Shown here one piece after another: positions 1 to 10,871 of a stretch of 64,000 bases of DNA. Under the pieces are notes generated by a model. That model did no database searches. It worked only from the letters and a program-made list of their open reading frames with translations, and was not told the origin of the DNA. The DNA is taken from assembly GCA_047967505.1 (NCBI GenBank), contig CM106540.1; one strand, 5' to 3'. Every line of letters begins with the position of its first letter. The first letter of the stretch is position 1. A program made the position numbers and the translations under genes. This DNA comes from Dipteris shenzhenensis. Taxonomy: Eukaryota > Polypodiophyta > Polypodiopsida > Gleicheniales.

Positions 1-359
1 TTGCTTCGGAGGGCAATGAGGAGGGTGTGGATTATTACTTGTTGCGATGCTCTATACTGAAGAGTGTGCTGAATGAGGATACAATGGAAGGGCATGGGAT
101 GCACCTCAATGCTCATAGCATGATTGTAGGTGGCCACTATTTTCAGCAGATATAGAGGCGTGGTCGCTATATTGAGTTCCAGGAGTACATGGTAGATCAG
201 GAGGCATAGATGTATTCTCATCTTGTTGTTGGGATCAAGATTACTTTGAGTTGTGTTCGCACTCGCAAGGCGACGTCCACTCCACGATGGCACCTTGCAG
301 TGGCGAATCACAAGAGCATACTTGCAATTATTGGCATGAGAGCTGATCCTGAGGAGTAG
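1..359 (+). pseudogene. Decayed coding remnant, unknown protein
   Basis: The third forward frame reads as protein-like sequence from the window edge to a stop at 357-359, broken only by two TAG codons at 153-155 and 207-209. There is no start in the window, so the left part is cut off. The translation contains GRYIEFQEYM and ends in MRADPEE. I recognise no domain. The density of sense codons around just two in-frame stops suggests a former exon, perhaps of a transposon, rather than chance. It could also be random open sequence. Confidence 0.3.
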
Positions 360-360
360 C

Positions 361-669
361 ACATTACATATCATATTTTTTGGGATCATCAGTTGATCAG
401 ATTGATTTTTATTGGGTATCAGTAGTTGATTACACATTTTTGTATTCGATATGTATAGGCTCACTGTGTGACCATACCATTGTAATTTTCATGGACTCAT
501 GTTTTGTATTTCACTCTGATGGTTGTATACATGTTCATACACATCATTGTATTAGATTCTATTTTATACATGATGTTCGATATCTTCTCAATGGGATTTG
601 TTGTGTTTGTAAAACAAAAAATTGTTTATTAGTAGTAATGTTGTAATTTGTTTTGTGCTTTAGGACATT
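361..669. other. No recognisable feature
   Basis: AT-rich sequence between the coding scrap and the satellite. A short open frame is present but has low-complexity composition and no recognisable motif. Confidence 0.5.
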
Positions 670-3540
670 TTAAAGACGTGACTAAGAAAATTCGTGCACG
701 TACTAACGAAATACACATGTGGACTTATCTGTTGGTCCCTACTAGCATGACTACGTATGAAAAATGGTGCACGTACTAACGAAATACGCATGTGGACATT
801 TCTGTTGGAGATGAAACTTTGCATGACTCTTAGGTCACCCTAGACATACATCCATGCAAGATTTGGTCTCCAACTGATTTGGTATGTGCCACGTGGAAGG
901 TATAATGCGTACATTTTTACAATCCCTACTAGCACGACTGTGGCAAAGCTATGGCACACGTACTAACGAAATACGCATGTGGACTTATCTGTTGGGGATG
1001 AAACTTCGCACGACTCTTAGGCCACCCTAGACATACATCCACGCAAGATTTGGTCTCGAATTGATTTGGTATGCGCCACATGGAAGATACAATCCGTACA
1101 TTTTTACAATCCCTACTAGCACGACTGTGGCAAAGCTATGGCGCACGTACTAATGAAATACGCATGTGGACTTATCTGTTGGGGATGAAACTTCACATGA
1201 CTCTTAGGCCACCCTAGACATACATCCATGCAAGATTTGGTCTCGAACTGATTTGGTATGCGCCACGTGGAAGGTATAATGCATACATTTTTACAATCCC
1301 TACTAGCATGACTACGTATGAAAAATGGCGCACGTACTAATGAAATATGCATGTGGACTTATCTGTTAGAGATTAAACTTTGCACGGATCTTAGGCTACA
1401 GTAGAAGTACATCCATGCAAGATTTGGTGTCCAACTGATTTGGTATGCGCCACATGGAAGGTATAATGCGTACATTTTTACAATCCCTACTAGCACTACG
1501 TATGAAAAATGGCGCACATACTAATGAAATATGCATGTGGACTTATCTGTTGGGGATGAAACTTCACACAGCTCTTAGACTACCCTAGACGTACATCCAT
1601 GCAAGATTTGGTCTCGAACTGATTTGGTATGTGCCATGTGGAAGGTACAATGCATACATTTTTACAATCCCTACTAGCACGACTGTGGCAAAGCTATGGC
1701 GCACGTACTAATGAAATACGTGTGTGGACTTATCTATTGGGGATGAAACTTTGCACGACTCTTAGGCTACCCTAGACATACATCCATGCAAGATTTGGTC
1801 TCGAACTGATTTGGTATGCGCCACGTGGAAGGTATAATGCGTACATTTTTACAATCCCTACTAGCACGACTACGTATGAAAAATGGCGCACGTACTAATG
1901 AAATACGCACGTGGACTTATCTATTGGGGATGAAACTTCACATGGCTCTTAGACTACCCTAGACGTACATCCATGCAAGATTTGGTATCCAATTGATTTG
2001 GTATGCGCCACGTGGAAGGTATAATGCGCACATTTTTACAATCCCTACTAGCACGACTAAACCCTAAACCCTAAACCCTAATCCCTATTGGGGATGAAAC
2101 TTCACATGGCTCTTAGGCTACCCTAGATGTACATCCATGCAAGATTTGGTGTCCAACTGATTTGGTATGGGCCACGTGGAAGGTATAGTGCGTACATTTT
2201 TACAATCCCTACTAGCACGACTAAACCCTAAATCCTAAACCCTAAACCCTAAACCCTGTTGGGGATGAAACTTCACACGGCTCTTAGGCTACCCTAGATG
2301 TACATCCACGCAAGATTTGGTGTCTAACTGATATGGTTTGTGCCACGTGGAAGGTATAATGCGTACATTTTTACGATCCCTACTAGCACGACTAAACCCT
2401 AAACCCTAAACCCTAAACCCTATTGGGGATGAAACTTCACATGGCTCTTAGGCTACCCTAGATGTATATCCACGCAAGATTTGGTGTCCAATTGATTTGG
2501 TTTATGCCACGTGGAAGGTATAATGTGTACATTTTTACAATCCCTACTAGCATGACTAAATCCTAAACCCTAAACCCTATTGGGGATGAAACTTCACACG
2601 GCTCTTAGGCTACCCTAGATGTACATTTATGCAAGATTTGGTGTCCAACTCATTTGGTATGCGCCACATGGAAGGTATAATGCGTAGATTTTTACAATCC
2701 CTACTAGCACGACTAAACCCTAAACCCTAAACCCTAAACCGTGTTGGGGAAGAAACTTCACACGGCTCTTAGGCTACACTAGACGTACATCCACGCAAGA
2801 TTTGGTGTCCAACTGATTTGGTTTGCACCACGTGGAAGGTATAATGCGTACATTTTTACAATCCCTACAAACCCTAAACCCTAAACCCTAAACCCTACTC
2901 CCTAAACCCTAAACCCTGTTGGGGATGAAACTTCACACGGCTCTTAGGCTACCCTAGACGTACATCCACGTAAGATTTGGTCTCCAACTCATTTGGTTTG
3001 CACCACGTGGAAGGTATAATGCGTACATTTTTACAATCCCTACTAGCACGACTAAACCCTAAACCCTAAACCCTATTGGGGATGAAACTTCACATGGCTC
3101 TTAGGCTACCCTAGACATATATCCATGTAAGATTTGGTGTCTAACTGATTTGGTATGCACCACGTGGAAGGTATAATGCGTACATTTTTATAATCCCTAC
3201 TAGCACGACTAAACCCTAAACCCTAAATCCTAAACCCTAAACCCTAAACCCTGTTGGGGATGAAACTTCACACGGATCTTAGGCTACCCTAGACGTACAT
3301 CCATGCAAGATTTGGTCTCCAACTGATTTGGTTTGCGCCACATAGAAGGTATAATGCGTATATTTTTACAATCCCTACTAGCACGACTAAACCCTAAACC
3401 CTAAATCCTAAACCCTGTTCGGGGTGAAACTTCACATGGCTCTTAGGCTACCCTAGACGTACATCCACGCAAGATTTGGTCTCCAACTGATTTGGTATGT
3501 GCCACGTGGAAGGTATAATGCGTACATTTTTGCGAGCACC
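670..3540. repeat. Satellite array, about 16 monomers of 157-190 bp
   Basis: The landmark ATTTGGTATG (or a close variant) recurs near 873, 1062, 1252, 1437, 1621, 1808, 1993, 2158, 2328, 2491, 2652, 2813, 2990, 3147, 3324 and 3488. Spacing is 184-190 bp up to about 1993 and 157-177 bp after it. Left-hand monomers contain a GCACGTACTAATGAAATACG segment between the conserved CCCTACTAGCACGACT and GGGGATGAAACTTC blocks. Right-hand monomers replace that segment with telomere-type repeats. Monomers differ by scattered substitutions, mainly C/T and G/A, as in a methylated decaying satellite. A fuzzy partial monomer precedes the array from about 690. Confidence 0.93.
2059..3418. repeat. Nine interstitial telomere-repeat blocks inside the satellite
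   Basis: Blocks of CCCTAAA units, 22-50 bp long, lie at about 2059-2088, 2221-2257, 2394-2421, 2558-2579, 2715-2740, 2868-2917, 3053-3075, 3211-3252 and 3389-3418. Each occupies the same place in its monomer: just after CCCTACTAGCACGACT and just before (A/G)TTGGGGATGAAACTTC. Some units are degenerate (CCTAAAT, ACTCCCTAAA). This is the plant-type telomere unit TTTAGGG read on the minus strand. The fixed position and short length show that the blocks were amplified as part of the monomer and are not a chromosome end. Confidence 0.93.
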
Positions 3541-3764
3541 TTTTCAATGCTTAATGTTTACAATTACGACACACGGCATTATTTTTAAAATACCTTATGT
3601 ATTAGATGTGTGAATTAAGATATCTGAAATTCAAAATCATACTCTTAATTTTAAATATGCACATGGGGATGAAACTTCGCACGGCTCTTAGGTTTAGTAT
3701 AATAATTGCAAGCATTAATATATAGAAATTCAATATGATATTCAAAATGATAAAGTTCATAGCA

Positions 3765-3795
<31 letters not shown>

Positions 3796-3930
3796 CCTTA
3801 CACTTGAACACTTTTTCAATGCTTACTGTTTACAATTACTTCACATGGCATTCTTTTTTAAATACCTTATGTATTAGATGTGTGAATTGAGATATTCGAA
3901 ATTCAAAATCATACTCCTAATTTTAAATGT
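3541..3930. repeat. Pair of ~120-bp direct repeats flanking a satellite scrap
   Basis: Sequence at about 3541-3663 (TTTTCAATGCTTAATGTTTAC onward to AATTTTAAATATGCACAT) recurs at about 3811-3930 with scattered differences. Between the two copies lies a 29-bp piece of the satellite (GGGGATGAAACTTCGCACGG, 3665-3694) and a GA microsatellite. The structure marks the right edge of the satellite. Confidence 0.8.
3766..3795. repeat. (GA)n microsatellite
   Basis: Near-perfect GA dinucleotide run. The Ser-Leu rich open frame across it on the minus strand is an artefact of the repeat. Confidence 0.95.
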
Positions 3931-4119
3931 TTATGTTAGATTTAAACAAACTATAAACTGAGATAAATAAAGTAAGAAGAACATCATGAAAGTACGAAAA
4001 TGCTCATACATCATAAAAGTAAGAACAATATCATGAAAGTACCAAAATGAATGTGTACATCATCATCATCATCATGCAGAAGAGCATCCCTAAACAAGAA
4101 ATGTGTGAAGCCTAGACAA
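3931..4119. other. No recognisable feature
   Basis: AT-rich sequence with a short CAT trinucleotide run near 4060-4074. It probably forms the 3' flank of the minus-strand coding region that follows. Confidence 0.4.
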
Positions 4120-6100
4120 TCATCCTGAATCAGAATCTGATAACTCCACATATGATCCTCTAGTCATCCTCTGACATGGCTCCTGTATGACCCACTGCCC
4201 AACCGTCTGCTGTGTGCCCTCAGGCAAAGATGGGCCAGCCTCATCTCCTGCATGAGATGGGCTAGCCTCATCCTGATGAAGAGGAGGGCATGCTACACGA
4301 GCCACCGCTGCCATCTTTGCCTCCCTCGCCTCCTCTATGTATGCGCATCTCAACTCCCAAAGTCGTGCATTTGCAAATACTCGTGCCTCAAATCCAGTGC
4401 GAGTAATCGTCTCTACATGTAGAAGATGCTGGTCTCGGCCCCGCCCAAGCTGCTGCTCCACCCACTGCTGCAATGATGTCTGCAGCTCTGCCTCTCGCTC
4501 AATACGGCATGCCTCCTTTGCTCGTGCCTTGTCACCTGGCATGAAATCACCATATGAGAAGCATCGTGGAACACACGCTGCAACCACAGATGTATCAGCA
4601 CCCTCCTGCATTAGCAAAGCTCTCTGTGCCTCCTCCCTGTAGTGCTCTGTCAAGACCACGTGGGTGAATGGATCAATGGCCTGACGATGACCAGGATACA
4701 GATCATCCATGCCTAGTCCTTTGTATGTGGCCACATCAATGTCAGCAAAGCATATAGGGCACACTGATCATGCCACCATATGGCGGGTCATGCAATGGAG
4801 ATGTGCGATGTGGCCGCACCCTAGTCCAAACCACCCTACAGTGTCAAATCCTCGTGGCAAAGGATGCAAGTGGCAGTAGGAAGCCTGGCTATGACTGCTG
4901 CATCTATGGGTGTCCTAGTCGGCACATCTACAGGAGGAGCAGAGGAGGAGCAGGGTGAGGAGCAGGGTATAGGGCCACACTGGGGTCGATCCTATGGCGA
5001 GATGGATCACGACTAATATGTCTCAACTGCAAAATATAGTGCTCCGCACGATGGTATGCTATGCATGTTTGAATCCTCTGCTCCTCCAAATCTGCCTCCA
5101 ACAGTCGTACACGAGACTCCATATCTTGTCGCAATAGATGTGCCTGCAATGCAAACATGTCGCGTACATGGTGAGAATTAACCAAAAAACTTCAGTTCAA
5201 AACACGCTATAAAAAAATAAACTAAAATAATCAGAATAACTAACCTCGTCCCTAGACTCGGCCAACAATGCCTCCAACTCTGCAATCCGTGTGTCTCGAG
5301 TCTCCAACTCATGCTAAGGTGGTGTAGATATGGGAGATGGTGTAGATGTGGGAGGCTCCATCGATGATCGAGGTGGGGGAGGTGGAATCGAAAGTGATCT
5401 AGATAGGGCAAAGACCATGTGGTGCAAGGATGATGCCACTGAATGAACATCCCCCCTAATCCAACACCAACAGCTTGCAATGCTGGTGCAGGGATAGTGT
5501 GCAACTCTGGTGCCTCGTGTCGACGCCAAACACCTGCAGTCTGACGCTCCTGACGCCCCATCCTACCATGTCCCACTCTTGATCTTGGACGGGTACTAAG
5601 GTAGTCTACCCGATGACCAAGCACAAACTCAGCGTATAGTTGCATGGCAAATGACCTGGCTATTTGATGGTTGTGAGGCAATCAACCACCATTCGCAGCG
5701 AGATATCTCGGATAAATGTGTGCTGCTATGATGGGGTGCCTACAACGTAAAATATGCAAGGGCAGCCCTGATCGTGGTCGCATCACCTCAGTGTGACCAT
5801 CCCAAAACATATCCTCTAAGGCCTGCCTGTGATGTGACTCACGCTCAAACGAATGGCTCTCCAATCCAAGCCATGACCAGTGATCTCTGCCTCAGCCTGT
5901 GCCTGAAAGCTATCCACAACGTCCTCAACTATGTCCAATCGACCCAGAGCCTCAATAATTGAATCTAGACTCGCAACCAAGTGAGGGGGTGCCCTAGCAT
6001 CCTGCAGTGCCCTCATCTCAGCTCTCAGAATCTCTATCTGCATACGAATAATGGTGCCAGATCCTGTGTGCTGGCTAGCGCATGCACAAAAAAAACACAT
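4120..6100 (-). CDS. Unrecognised multi-exon gene or transposon ORF
   Basis: A set of coding-like minus-strand segments runs from about 6100 to 4120. They are about 5816-6100 (helical, containing EILRAEMRALQD), 5530-5864 (containing GHTEVMRPRSGLPLHILRC, with one stop near 5681), 4928-5185 (rich in Arg and Glu, probably coiled coil) and a last block of about 214 codons at 4120-4764 ending in ELSDSDSG. Frames change between blocks, so introns or frameshifts are needed. The last block opens with a non-ATG codon next to a CAG, which suggests an internal exon. Arg, Glu and Ala content is high and base composition is more GC-rich than the surroundings. I recognise no domain. A second protein of a DNA transposon is as likely as a host gene. 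Exon limits are approximate. Confidence 0.35.
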
Positions 6101-6115
6101 GGAAATTAATATTCT

Positions 6116-6486
6116 ATTTGGGTAATGAAAATAATATTCTATTCAATATGACTTATAATCTATTTATGTAATGAAAACTATTTGTACGTACTCCTTGATG
6201 AGGTAGGATGTCGTTGGGATCATCCTATGCACCTACCGGTAGATGGGCCAAATGTGTGGCTCAATATTATGTTTATTAAACTCAATATTATTAAAAATTC
6301 TTAATTTTGATTAAAATTTTTTCAAACTCTAGTTGTTGCATTTTTAAACTTAGATGTCTCAAATATTTTTTCCTTATATGTTGCCCTTTTTTTACTTTTT
6401 ATCCAATTGATGGAATTAACTGTATGGCTCAATTATTGATGGGACTTTTTAATCTAAGCACACACACACTTTTTTTGTGTGTGGAA
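6116..6486. other. AT-rich stretch, nothing recognised
   Basis: Low-complexity AT-rich DNA with runs of T. No coding or RNA feature seen. Confidence 0.5.
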
Positions 6487-6595
<109 letters not shown>

Positions 6596-7440
6596 GCAAC
6601 ACACTCTTGGTAACACTTGTATTTCTTTGCATTTATCAGTACTTTGAGGACCCTAGTAAGAAGACTCATTATGATCTGTGTTTGTTAACTATACAGATTC
6701 TGACAAGACTGTAGGTTTAAGAGATGGTATTGAGGAGAATCTCTATATTTTATTCCCCAAGATAATACACATGGTTGGGGCAAGTATTATTATACTTGAT
6801 TAACTTATTTTCCAAAATAAGGAGAATTGTATTTTTTTAAATGCCTTTCTCGCTCTTTGGAAACTTTTCCACATGTGGTGTAAGGACCACATTGTCCACT
6901 TATGGCCCCTATACTAAGGACAGATACTGGAGAGGTTTGGTTAATAAAACCTTCTTTGAATGCTTTACTGCCTTGGGTTTGCACTAGATATGGAGGAGAT
7001 AGAAGGATATCTAATACATTACTTTGAATGATACACAAGCAAGGTGCATCTAGTATTTCTCGGACTACACATTAAAAAAGAGAGCGGGTTGACACTACAG
7101 ACCTTTTAAAGTGAGAACTTTGAGAAAATAATCAGGCCTTTTCAATATTATCTATTTTGGTTGGGCAATCCACCTCAACTAGTGGCCATTCCTATAGATC
7201 ATCACTTGGTTCCCATGGCTGGGAAGAGAGGAGACCTTTGGACAATCATTTACGTATGTGTTTTCCATGCGCTGATGCATTTAGAAGATCCAATTAGCCA
7301 TACGCTTATGCATCTAACCACTCTAGTGGTGTGGTGTTTTAGGGATAATGCCCATGTGGTGTTTTATACAGCCTACTTACTCTACCTAAATTATGAAACA
7401 ACTCTTAACCAACTATATAATCTATAATATTCCACATAAA
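6596..7440. other. No supported gene
   Basis: Short open frames on both strands (for example 6805-7038 minus and 7161-7427 plus) show no recognisable domain and no splice pattern. This is probably decayed transposon sequence. Confidence 0.4.
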
Positions 7441-8450
7441 GATTGATAAACGCACACCGCTACCTTAAACTCTTATTTTCTTTTTTTAAAAAATATGATT
7501 TTGAAGACCAAAATTTAAACGTTTTTTTATTTAAATAAAAATAGCACCAATTTGAAAAATAACATAAAACCTACTTTAATCTCTCTTTTTTTAAATAGAT
7601 GAATTTAGAAAACAAAATATATATATTTTCACATTTTAAATAAAAAATTACGTAATTAAAAAAAAATATTTAAAAAAACTTTAAAATGCATTTGAAATTT
7701 TGAGATATTTTACATATTCCTATAAACTAAAATAATATAAAAGCTACTTTAAACTCTTATTTTCTTTTTCTTAATAGATGATTTCTAAAAACAAAATTTA
7801 AATGTTATATTTAATTCAAAACTTCAGTAATTTATAAACTTCAGTTATAAATTTTTTTTAATAGATGATTTTAAAAAACAAATTATATACTTTTTGACAT
7901 TTAAATAAAGACTTCACTAACTTAAATAACTTACATAACATAAAAGCTACCTTAAACTCTTATTTTCTTTTTTTTAAAAAGATCATTTTAAAAAATAAAA
8001 TTTAAACTTTTTTTTATTTAAATAAAAATAACACTAATTTAAAAAATATCTTTAATCTCTTTTTTTTAAAAGATGATTTAAAAAAATAAAATATATACAT
8101 TTTCACATTTTAAATAAAAAATTACGTAATTCCAAAAATAATTTAAAAAAACTTTAAAATGCATTTCAAATTTAGAAATATTTTATAATTATTCCTATAA
8201 ACTAAAATTCAAACGTTTTTTTATTTAAATAAAAATAGCACTAATTTAAAAAATAACTTTAATCTCTTTTTTTTAAAAGATCATTTTAAAAAACAAAATA
8301 TTTACATTTTTACATTTTAAATAAAAAATGTCGTAATTCAAAAAAAAAAACTTTAAAATGCATTTGAAATTTAGAAATATTTTATAATTATTCCTATAAA
8401 CAAAAATTTAAATAAATCTTAGCAAAAAAAAAAAGCTACATAAAAAAAAC
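7441..8450. repeat. Very AT-rich region with three related ~190-bp repeats
   Basis: The motif TTTTATTTAAATAAAAATA starts copies near 7525, 8010 and 8219. Each is followed by ACTTTAATCTCT, an ACAAAATAT(T/A)TA segment, a CATTTTAAATAAAAAAT segment and AATGCATTTSAAATTT (near 7685, 8158 and 8355). A further partial copy lies around 7745-7990. On the minus strand this could be a long intron running from the GT at about 8456, but no downstream exon was identified. Confidence 0.7.
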
Positions 8451-8625
8451 CATACCTGGACTCTCCTGCTCCGTCCATCTCCGTCGTTGTTCGTCGGTCG
8501 CTCTCCGTCGCTGTCGCAATTCCGTCGACTCCTGCAAATCCGAAATCGGTCGATGAGGAGGAGCTCGATCGACGTATGAAGAATGAGGGGGGTCACTTTC
8601 CTTTTATAAAAAAATTTAGGGTTTC
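8450..8625 (-). promoter_or_regulatory. Candidate promoter and first exon (telo-box plus TATA)
   Basis: Read on the minus strand, AAACCCTAAA (telo-box, about 8615-8624) is followed at once by TTTTTTTATAAAAGG (TATA-like, about 8602-8616). A GC-rich open segment follows, from an ATG at 8596 (MTPLILHTSIE...), with many Arg and Asp codons. It ends in GAGTCCAG followed by GTATGG near 8456, a good donor site, and then the AT-rich tract. The order of telo-box, TATA box, short GC-rich exon, donor and T-rich DNA resembles the 5' end of a plant gene. No later exon was found, so this may be an orphan promoter or chance. Confidence 0.35.
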
Positions 8626-9131
8626 CCTACCTCGATCGAGGTATTTCACATGCAACATACATATCGCTCCATCATACCTCGATCGAGGTGTAGACATGCC
8701 ACGATACCTCGATCGAGGTATTTTGACATGCCCATACACATCGGTACATGTACCTCGATCGAGATATTGACTTGCCACGATACCTCGATCGAGGTATGTC
8801 AGCAACAGTCGGATGCCACATGTCTCGATTGACGTATTCGACATGCGGCCAAGTCATCGGTCCAGCATACCTCGATCGAGGTATGTCAATTGCCCTGTCG
8901 GATGGCACATACCTCGATCGAGCTATAGCTGGACATGCCACAATACCTCAATCGAGGTATAGCTGGATTGCCACGATACCTCGAATGAGGTATAGGTGGC
9001 ATGCCAGGAGACCTTGATCGAGGTATAGGCTCGGTTCGGTGAAAAAAGTCCAGCACCTTGATCGAGGTATCGGCTTGGCTCGGTTGTCCTCGTGTGTGAT
9101 TTTCATTGGAGATAATACCTCGATCGAGGTA
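8561..9131. repeat. Array of a 16-bp palindrome TACCTCGATCGAGGTA
   Basis: The self-complementary sequence TACCTCGATCGAGGTA, or a variant with one or a few changes, begins at 8628, 8675, 8705, 8751, 8781, 8868, 8910, 8944, 8977, 9010, 9054 and 9116. Degenerate copies begin at 8561 and 8821. Four copies (8628, 8705, 8781, 8868) plus the last (9116) are perfect. Start-to-start spacing is 30-62 bp, often 30, 33-34 or 46-47. Linkers share a TGCCACGA motif just left of several copies, so the unit behaves as a degenerate minisatellite. The many short open frames here read YLDRG, IPRSRY or TSIEV because of the repeat and are not genes. Confidence 0.95.
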
Positions 9132-9228
9132 TTGCAGACCGAAGCAAAACCTTTGTATTTTCACTCGAGCGGGTGTCACACTCACCCGAAAGTGGTCCGG
9201 AAGTGGACACCCTTAGCTTGCTACCACC
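9132..9228. other. Short spacer between palindrome array and LINE
   Basis: No feature recognised. The sequence shared with the second LINE begins at about 9229 (GTTGGATTCTTTCCTG). Confidence 0.5.
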
Positions 9229-10871
9229 CAGTTGGATTCTTTCCTGTTAAGTAGTCAAATAGCAAACGCTTAGCATTCATATTAGAATGATTAATTTACT
9301 GGAAAGATGTTTTGAAAAGACAAATAAACCATATTGCATGTGCCCTAGTAGCTGTCCATGTGTCCTATTTAACTTTTATTGCATCTCTAAAAAGTATAGA
9401 TTCTAGTTGATGGGCTCCCCTAACTGGACTTGAATAAATTTCCACACCTTTTTTGGCCTGAGGGCATGCTAGAAATAGGTGGAAGATATCTTCTTGGGTC
9501 CTACGGCAATGTTTGCATTGACCATTACCTATCCCTATTCTCAGACCCCTGGCATTGGTCCAAACAACTTTGTGTAAGATAAGCCAAAGAAGTGTAGATT
9601 TTTTTTTTTGGATTTCCTTATTCTAAATTTTTTGAAATCTTCCCTTCAAGCATGCTTGGTTTTCATGACGTTCGATTTGGTGTTCAGGTGGTCCTATACA
9701 CATCCTATATGTCTTCTAAAAGAGTAGGAATAGGAAGCAAGTAGGAAGAGTTTACCCAACTGAATTCTTGGTCGTATATTAGGACTGTAGCTCCTTAAAG
9801 TTTTCATTGTATGTCCCTTCCCATAAGGATAAATGTTCCCTGATTAAAGATGAATATTGAATTTGAGAGACCAAATTCCCTTATGATCTCAATCCATATT
9901 TTCCATCTTCTTTGTTCTCTTTGCCATAAGTGACTCTAGCTCTGCAGCCCGTTTTTAAAGAGACAATAAGCTATAGTAAAGTCATTGTCATTTAAGGGAC
10001 AAGACCTATGTATAGAGGAAACCAAAATGGAATATAATTTCATAAGGATCCCTTCCTAGAGAATCTAATCTCGGTTTTAATTGTTTTAAATGTAGCCCAC
10101 AATGACCTCTGTACATATTTCCCTCAAGGGTCTAACCTGCAAAAAGTTTCTTGAGAGGAGTTGGGCCCTCTCTTGATCAGACTTTAAGAGCTCTTTTATG
10201 ATCCAAGAGGTAGCTAGCTTAGCAGTAGTGAGCCTGATGTCCACAACCCCTAAGCCTTCTTCTGCTGTTTGGCCTGGTGCAAAATTCCCATTTAACCTTA
10301 GATATTCTGTTGCTACCTCCCCAAAGGAAGTATTTGCATTTTGATATTAACTGATTGAGACCCTTGCTATTGCAGGGGTGCCAACAAGACATATAAAATA
10401 TGGTGATGGGATATAAACAATGGTTATGAACCATCCTCTTGCTAGCCAAGACCCTTCGACTCCCCTTTGATTTCTCTAGTTTGGCCCCAAACCTATCAAG
10501 CACCCAATCCCATCTATCCTTCATGGTGATCCCAAAACCCATGGGGATTCCCAAAAGTATGAAAACCTTGCCATGAGGCTCCCATGAGGTAGGGAGTGAC
10601 ATCCAAGATCATCAAGAAAGGACTCGGTACTAGCCACTAAGAGTAGCATACACTATTTTGTTATGATCAATGAGGGGCTCTGAGGCTATGTAGAAAGTAT
10701 CCAAACACTCCACTACTTCCCTGAGGTCCTAATGTATTCCCAAAAGTAAAATTTGTGTCATCGGTAAATTTTTGGTAGCTCAATGCCCCTAATGTCAACT
10801 TGTTGAGTCCTATTAGTAAGAAGCCACCCTAAAGAATCAGTAGCTATGGCAAGCAAGAGAGAAGTAACTCA
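9229..10871 (-). mobile_element. LINE retrotransposon fragment A (RT C-terminus and zinc motif)
   Basis: The minus strand encodes the C-terminal part of a plant LINE ORF2. At 10219-10602 the frame reads IPMGFGITMKDRW, ...FLWGG and VKWEFCTRP, the usual reverse-transcriptase C-terminal pattern. At about 9418-9582 it reads ILHKVVWTN and then CKHC...HLFLAC, the zf-RVT zinc motif. Frameshifts and stops separate these parts. The whole segment is colinear with fragment B (18850-19911 plus 21837-22390). Its left end lacks the 3' untranslated region and poly(A) tail seen in B. Its right end joins receptor-kinase sequence abruptly at about 10871. The element is dead. Confidence 0.85.

Noticed and set aside
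2059-3418. Telomere repeats as a sign of a chromosome end
   Set aside because: Blocks are short, lie at fixed places inside satellite monomers, and unrelated sequence continues on both sides.
8628-9131. CRISPR-like array of regularly spaced palindromic repeats
   Set aside because: This is a plant genome, spacing is irregular, linkers share sequence and are not unique spacers, and there are no cas genes.
8576-9254. Several overlapping open frames on both strands reading YLDRG, IPRSRY and TSIEV repeats
   Set aside because: They are the six-frame readings of the palindrome array; the frames shift at each copy because the linkers vary in length.
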